Part shown: piece after piece, positions 41,934 through 44,985 of the stretch
How positions within the stretch are numbered: position 1 is the stretch's first letter
Layout of the letters: each line of letters opens with the position of its first letter
DNA from: a bacterium
GTDB lineage: Bacteria > Bacteroidota > Rhodothermia > Balneolales > M1805
DNA length: 44,985 nucleotides
Assembly: GCA_006226965.1 (NCBI GenBank)
Contig: SBGQ01000182.1
Coordinates: 1 to 44,985, forward strand
Reading direction: 5' to 3'
Made by a program: the position numbers and the translations under genes
The notes under the pieces: generated by a model
Database searches by the model: none
What the model was told of the DNA's origin: nothing
What the model saw: only the letters and a program-made list of their open reading frames with translations

Positions 41934-44675
41934 CTATTCTTTTGGGAGTGTTCCGGCTTTCACCATCACAATTTTATCAGGATTCATGTATTTCTTAATT
42001 GCAGCATTAACTTCATCGAGTGTAAGTGCATTAATTTTATCAACATATTCATCCAAATACTTAATATCACGGCCTTTGCTTATATAGCTGTGAATGGTTC
42101 CTGCCATTCCGCCTGTTGTTGAAAGCGCAACTTTGAATAAACCTGTTAGGGTGCTTTTCTTGTTTGCTAATTCTTCAGCAGAAACGCCGTCGTTGTAAAA
42201 GCGACGTAATTCACGCATAGTACTTGTTTCGCCTTGAGCCAACAACTTTGGAGAGAAAGTTCCGCTAATTCCCCATGAACCGTCAGCGAAATCATCGCCG
42301 GCTAAAAAGGAATTGATACCGTAGGTTAAACCTTCTTTATCGCGTACGATTGACATCAAACGAGCAGAGAAGTTACCGCCAAGAATGTATTGACCCACAT
42401 AAAGAGCAACACGTTCTTTATCGTTGTACGATAAACCGGTCGGAGCACCTAAATACAAGGTAACTGAGGTTTTGTCTTCCATGTTGAAATCCACATTTTT
42501 GGTTTCATTCACTTTTGGAGTAGAACCGGATTTCGGGATTGAAACGCCGCCTTTCCAACCTTTGAAAGCTGAAGAAAGTGATTTTTCGATAGCCTTTTGG
42601 TCGATATCGCCAGTTGCAACAAAAATCATGTTTTTTGGACCGTAATGGGCAGCATGGAATTTTTTCACATCATCAACGGTGATGGCTTCAACTTCTTTAA
42701 TCTGCTCTTCAATAGATTTAACATAATTCGGGTGGTCGCTTGGATATACCGTTTGCGCATAGGTAATAGATGCCATAGCATTGGTATTTTCCAAGGTTCT
42801 TTGCAAACTTCCGATACGTTGTTTTTTATACTTTTCGAGTTCCTCAGAACTGAAAACAGGGTTTCTGAGTTGGTCAGCTAATAACTCAACAACAACTGGA
42901 ACGTCTTTTTTCAACATTTTTCCGGAGAAATTGAGCAAATAGCCATCTGTGTAAAAACTCAAGTTTGCGCCAAGGTTTTCTAAGGTTTCAGCGATTTTAA
43001 ACTTGTCTAATTTCGCAGTTCCTTTATCCAATAAACCTGCTGTAATATCAGCAACCATTGAATTTTCGGAAGGTGAGAAGGCATCACCAGCAGGAAAAGA
43101 GCCACGAATTGTAACTACATCATTTACGCCCATTTCTTTGGTGTACACTTGAATACCGTTAACCTTTTTGAACTTAACCGTTTTAGCGATGTTTGTTTTT
43201 GGAGCTACAGACGCGGCAGATTCTTCACCGTTAATGGCTGGGTTGTTGTAGAATGAAATGCCCGGTTTTTCGAATTGTTGTACATCGAATTCATCCATAT
43301 AACTTGCACGTCCGCCACGACCCATTCCGGAAGCACCTTTAGTTGGGATGAAATATCCTACGGTTGATTGGTCTTCGTTCAAATAGGTTTTAGCTACACG
43401 CTGAACATCAGCAGGAGTAACTTTTTTGAGGTTTTCTGAGAAGGTTACATAATAGGTCCAATCGCCCATTGCAATCCATTCATTTAAATTGCTCGCGATA
43501 GAGAATGCCCCGTCTCGTTGAAACGCATCAGAAGCAAGGTTTTGATTAATTGCACGTGTTACTTCTTCTTGAGAAACGCCGTTTGCTTTAATCTCTTCGA
43601 TTTCTTCAAAGATTTTGGCTTCAACATCTTCATGCTTTGAACCCGGTGCTAAGAAACTATAAACGCTGAATAAATAGGGGTCTTTCAGCATGTAGTAGCT
43701 TGAAAACGCGTTTGTTCCTAAACCTTCATCCACGATTCTTTTGTATAAACGTGATGATTTTCCGCTACTTAAAATATCACTCAAAATAGTTAAAGCGTAT
43801 GCATCTTCATGAGTGCCTTGCGGTGAACGGAACGACATTCCCACCACACCTAATTGACCAGAACGTTTTACCATTACACGGCGTTGACCTTCTTGTGCAG
43901 GTTCTTCGGTGTAAACTTGTGGAATCGGATTAGTTGATTTAGTAATTGCACCAAAGTGGTTTTCAATAGAAGCAAATGCTTCTGCTTTTTTGAAATCACC
44001 GATGATGCTTAAGGTAGCGTTATCAGGCCAATAGAAGGTTTCGTAAAATTCACGAAGACTTTCGATAGATACATTTTCAATGTCAGAACGCCAGCCGATT
44101 GTACTGTGGTGATAAGGATGTGCAACAATCGCAGATTGTGTAATGGCTTTGCTTAATGCCGAAAACGGTGAGTTTTCACCACGTTCGAACTCGTTACGAA
44201 CTACAGTCATTTCAGGTTTACGGTCTTCATCACGCAACAACAGATTTTTCATACGGTCTGCTTCAATTTCAACCGCTAAATCCATGTGTTCTGATGGAAG
44301 ATTTTCGTAGTAATTGGTTCTGTCGAGCCAAGTAGTTGCGTTCATTTGAGCACCTAAGTTTTGTAAAACGTCGGTGATATCGTTTCCTTTGGCTTTGTTA
44401 AAATTGGTTGTTCCTTTGAACATTAAGTGCTCTAAAAGGTGAGTTGACCCGGTTGTTCCGGTAACTTCATTACGTGATCCAACATTGTACGTAATCATTA
44501 CGGTTACAACGGGAGCTGAGTGGTCTTCCTTTAAAAGAACAGTTAACCCGTTTGTTTTAAGCTTGTATTCTTCAATGCCGCCTAGTTCTCTGACTTTCTC
44601 AAAGTTTGTACTTTGAGCCATGCCGGTAGCAGCTGAGAGGGCAATTGTACTCATTACAGCTAGTTTTTTAAGCAT
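41934..44675 (-). CDS. M16-family zinc metalloprotease, two-domain, exported
   Basis: This 913-aa protein has a signal peptide (1-20) and two M16 halves. The first (about 30-270) carries the inverted zinc motif HLLEH (79-83) and the distal Glu in VVRNEFERG (E162), so it should be active. The second half (about 490-900) is homologous but lacks HxxEH, as in typical M16 proteases of this size, and contributes to the closed chamber. Such enzymes degrade small peptides in the periplasm. The start ATG lies near a weak GGAG. The gene ends at the shared terminator; nothing else is in the operon. Length is normal for the fused type. Confidence 0.94.
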   Translation of the reverse strand: MLKKLAVMSTIALSAATGMAQSTNFEKVRELGGIEEYKLKTNGLTVLLKEDHSAPVVTVMITYNVGSRNEVTGTTGSTHLLEHLMFKGTTNFNKAKGNDITDVLQNLGAQMNATTWLDRTNYYENLPSEHMDLAVEIEADRMKNLLLRDEDRKPEMTVVRNEFERGENSPFSALSKAITQSAIVAHPYHHSTIGWRSDIENVSIESLREFYETFYWPDNATLSIIGDFKKAEAFASIENHFGAITKSTNPIPQVYTEEPAQEGQRRVMVKRSGQLGVVGMSFRSPQGTHEDAYALTILSDILSSGKSSRLYKRIVDEGLGTNAFSSYYMLKDPYLFSVYSFLAPGSKHEDVEAKIFEEIEEIKANGVSQEEVTRAINQNLASDAFQRDGAFSIASNLNEWIAMGDWTYYVTFSENLKKVTPADVQRVAKTYLNEDQSTVGYFIPTKGASGMGRGGRASYMDEFDVQQFEKPGISFYNNPAINGEESAASVAPKTNIAKTVKFKKVNGIQVYTKEMGVNDVVTIRGSFPAGDAFSPSENSMVADITAGLLDKGTAKLDKFKIAETLENLGANLSFYTDGYLLNFSGKMLKKDVPVVVELLADQLRNPVFSSEELEKYKKQRIGSLQRTLENTNAMASITYAQTVYPSDHPNYVKSIEEQIKEVEAITVDDVKKFHAAHYGPKNMIFVATGDIDQKAIEKSLSSAFKGWKGGVSIPKSGSTPKVNETKNVDFNMEDKTSVTLYLGAPTGLSYNDKERVALYVGQYILGGNFSARLMSIVRDKEGLTYGINSFLAGDDFADGSWGISGTFSPKLLAQGETSTMRELRRFYNDGVSAEELANKKSTLTGLFKVALSTTGGMAGTIHSYISKGRDIKYLDEYVDKINALTLDEVNAAIKKYMNPDKIVMVKAGTLPKE

Positions 44676-44915
44676 TTATTTCTCCAGTTTTAGTTTGTGA
44701 TTGGGAATGTATAACAAAATGCTGTTAATAGGTATTTCAAGGAGGAAAAGTTTCGTAAAAGTGAAAAACGATGAAATGATGAAATGATGTAACAATTCAA
44801 CAATGTAACGATGAGATGATGAAGCAATGCTACTGCTATGCCTTAATTCACATGATGAGTAAAAAACTATCATCAGAGATCTACCATCTACCATCAACCA
44901 TCAAAAATTTCTAAA
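44676..44915. other. Low-complexity intergenic region
   Basis: No real gene is visible in this stretch. It contains runs such as GATGAAATGATGAAATGATG near 44769-44788, TGTAAC-type variations, then CTACCATCTACCATCAACCATC near 44881. It is simple-sequence DNA passing into the heptamer array that follows. Confidence 0.7.
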
Positions 44916-44985
44916 ATCCGACATCCGACATCCGACATCCGACATCCGACATCCGACATCCGACATCCGACATCCGACATCCGAC
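44916..44985. repeat. Tandem array of the heptamer ATCCGAC
   Basis: Ten exact copies of ATCCGAC (70 bases) run to the end of the window, so the array is probably longer. The unit length is not a multiple of three and no ORF covers it. Copies are identical, as expected for recent slippage or expansion. Confidence 0.97.

Noticed and set aside
44676-44897. A 73-residue minus-strand frame upstream of the M16 protease
   Set aside because: It consists of low-complexity SSS/HHR/FFF runs produced by simple-sequence DNA and lacks a protein-like composition.
44916-44985. Possible CRISPR array
   Set aside because: The repeats are 7 bp and directly adjacent with no spacers, so this is a simple tandem repeat.

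Overview
The window looks like chromosomal DNA of an AT-rich Bacteroidota bacterium; I cannot fix the order or genus. Three lines of evidence support this. Several operons are preceded by the Bacteroidota -7 element TAnnTTTG (2294-2301, 5174-5181, 10642-10649, 22711-22718, 25367-25374, 38070-38077), twice with a TTG about 20 nt upstream. Shine-Dalgarno sequences are mostly weak. The gene families are also typical: a CitMHS_2-type NhaD antiporter, an ExbB/ExbD/ExbD cluster with a proline-rich ExbD, an ECF sigma/anti-sigma/DUF4097-type operon, and a very large outer-membrane protein. No phage, plasmid, CRISPR, tRNA or rRNA was found.

Layout. 1-2241: a small unknown gene, a MoxR ATPase and uppP. 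2328-10606: the membrane arm of respiratory complex I in the order nuoJ-nuoK / nuoL-nuoM-(pterin dehydratase)-nuoN. An oppositely oriented Na+/H+ antiporter and a gene-poor spacer bounded by an inverted repeat split it. 10712-13737: rpsF-rpsR-rplI with a structured leader, then dsbD. 13806-19547: a giant outer-membrane protein, then an ExbB-(small membrane protein)-ExbD-ExbD energy-transduction operon behind a perfect sigma70-like promoter. 19610-22520 (minus strand): a polytopic membrane protein, an RsbW-like kinase and glutamate dehydrogenase. 22749-27800: a PiT-like permease, an NlpC/P60 peptidase, an HNH nuclease, mnmA and a DUF4143 ATPase. 28041-30766 (minus strand): a FadR-type regulator and a large acyl-CoA dehydrogenase. 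31228-35267: a four-gene operon of a 16-residue-repeat surface protein, an ECF sigma factor, an anti-sigma protein and a DUF4097-like adhesin. 35302-37947 (minus strand): a four-gene operon with a LOG-family enzyme and a polysaccharide deacetylase. 38135-44675: a secreted protein, a methyltransferase/glycosyltransferase pair, a MerR/metallo-hydrolase pair and an M16 zinc protease. The window ends inside a 7-bp tandem repeat array.

How it fits together. Most of the window is housekeeping: respiration and ion cycling (Nuo, NhaD, ExbBD), the cell envelope (UppP, NlpC/P60, deacetylase, DsbD, outer-membrane proteins), translation (S6, S18, L9, MnmA) and fatty-acid use. Convergent genes repeatedly share one bidirectional hairpin terminator.

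I found no clear-cut new multi-gene system. The best leads are the sigma-factor operon with its repeat protein, the uncharacterised 94-aa membrane protein in the Exb operon, the pterin-dehydratase-like gene embedded in the nuo genes, the double-hairpin rpsF leader, the 21-bp hairpin before the DUF4143 ATPase, and the inverted-repeat-bounded segment at 3257-3562. Functions are read from motifs; no database search was possible.
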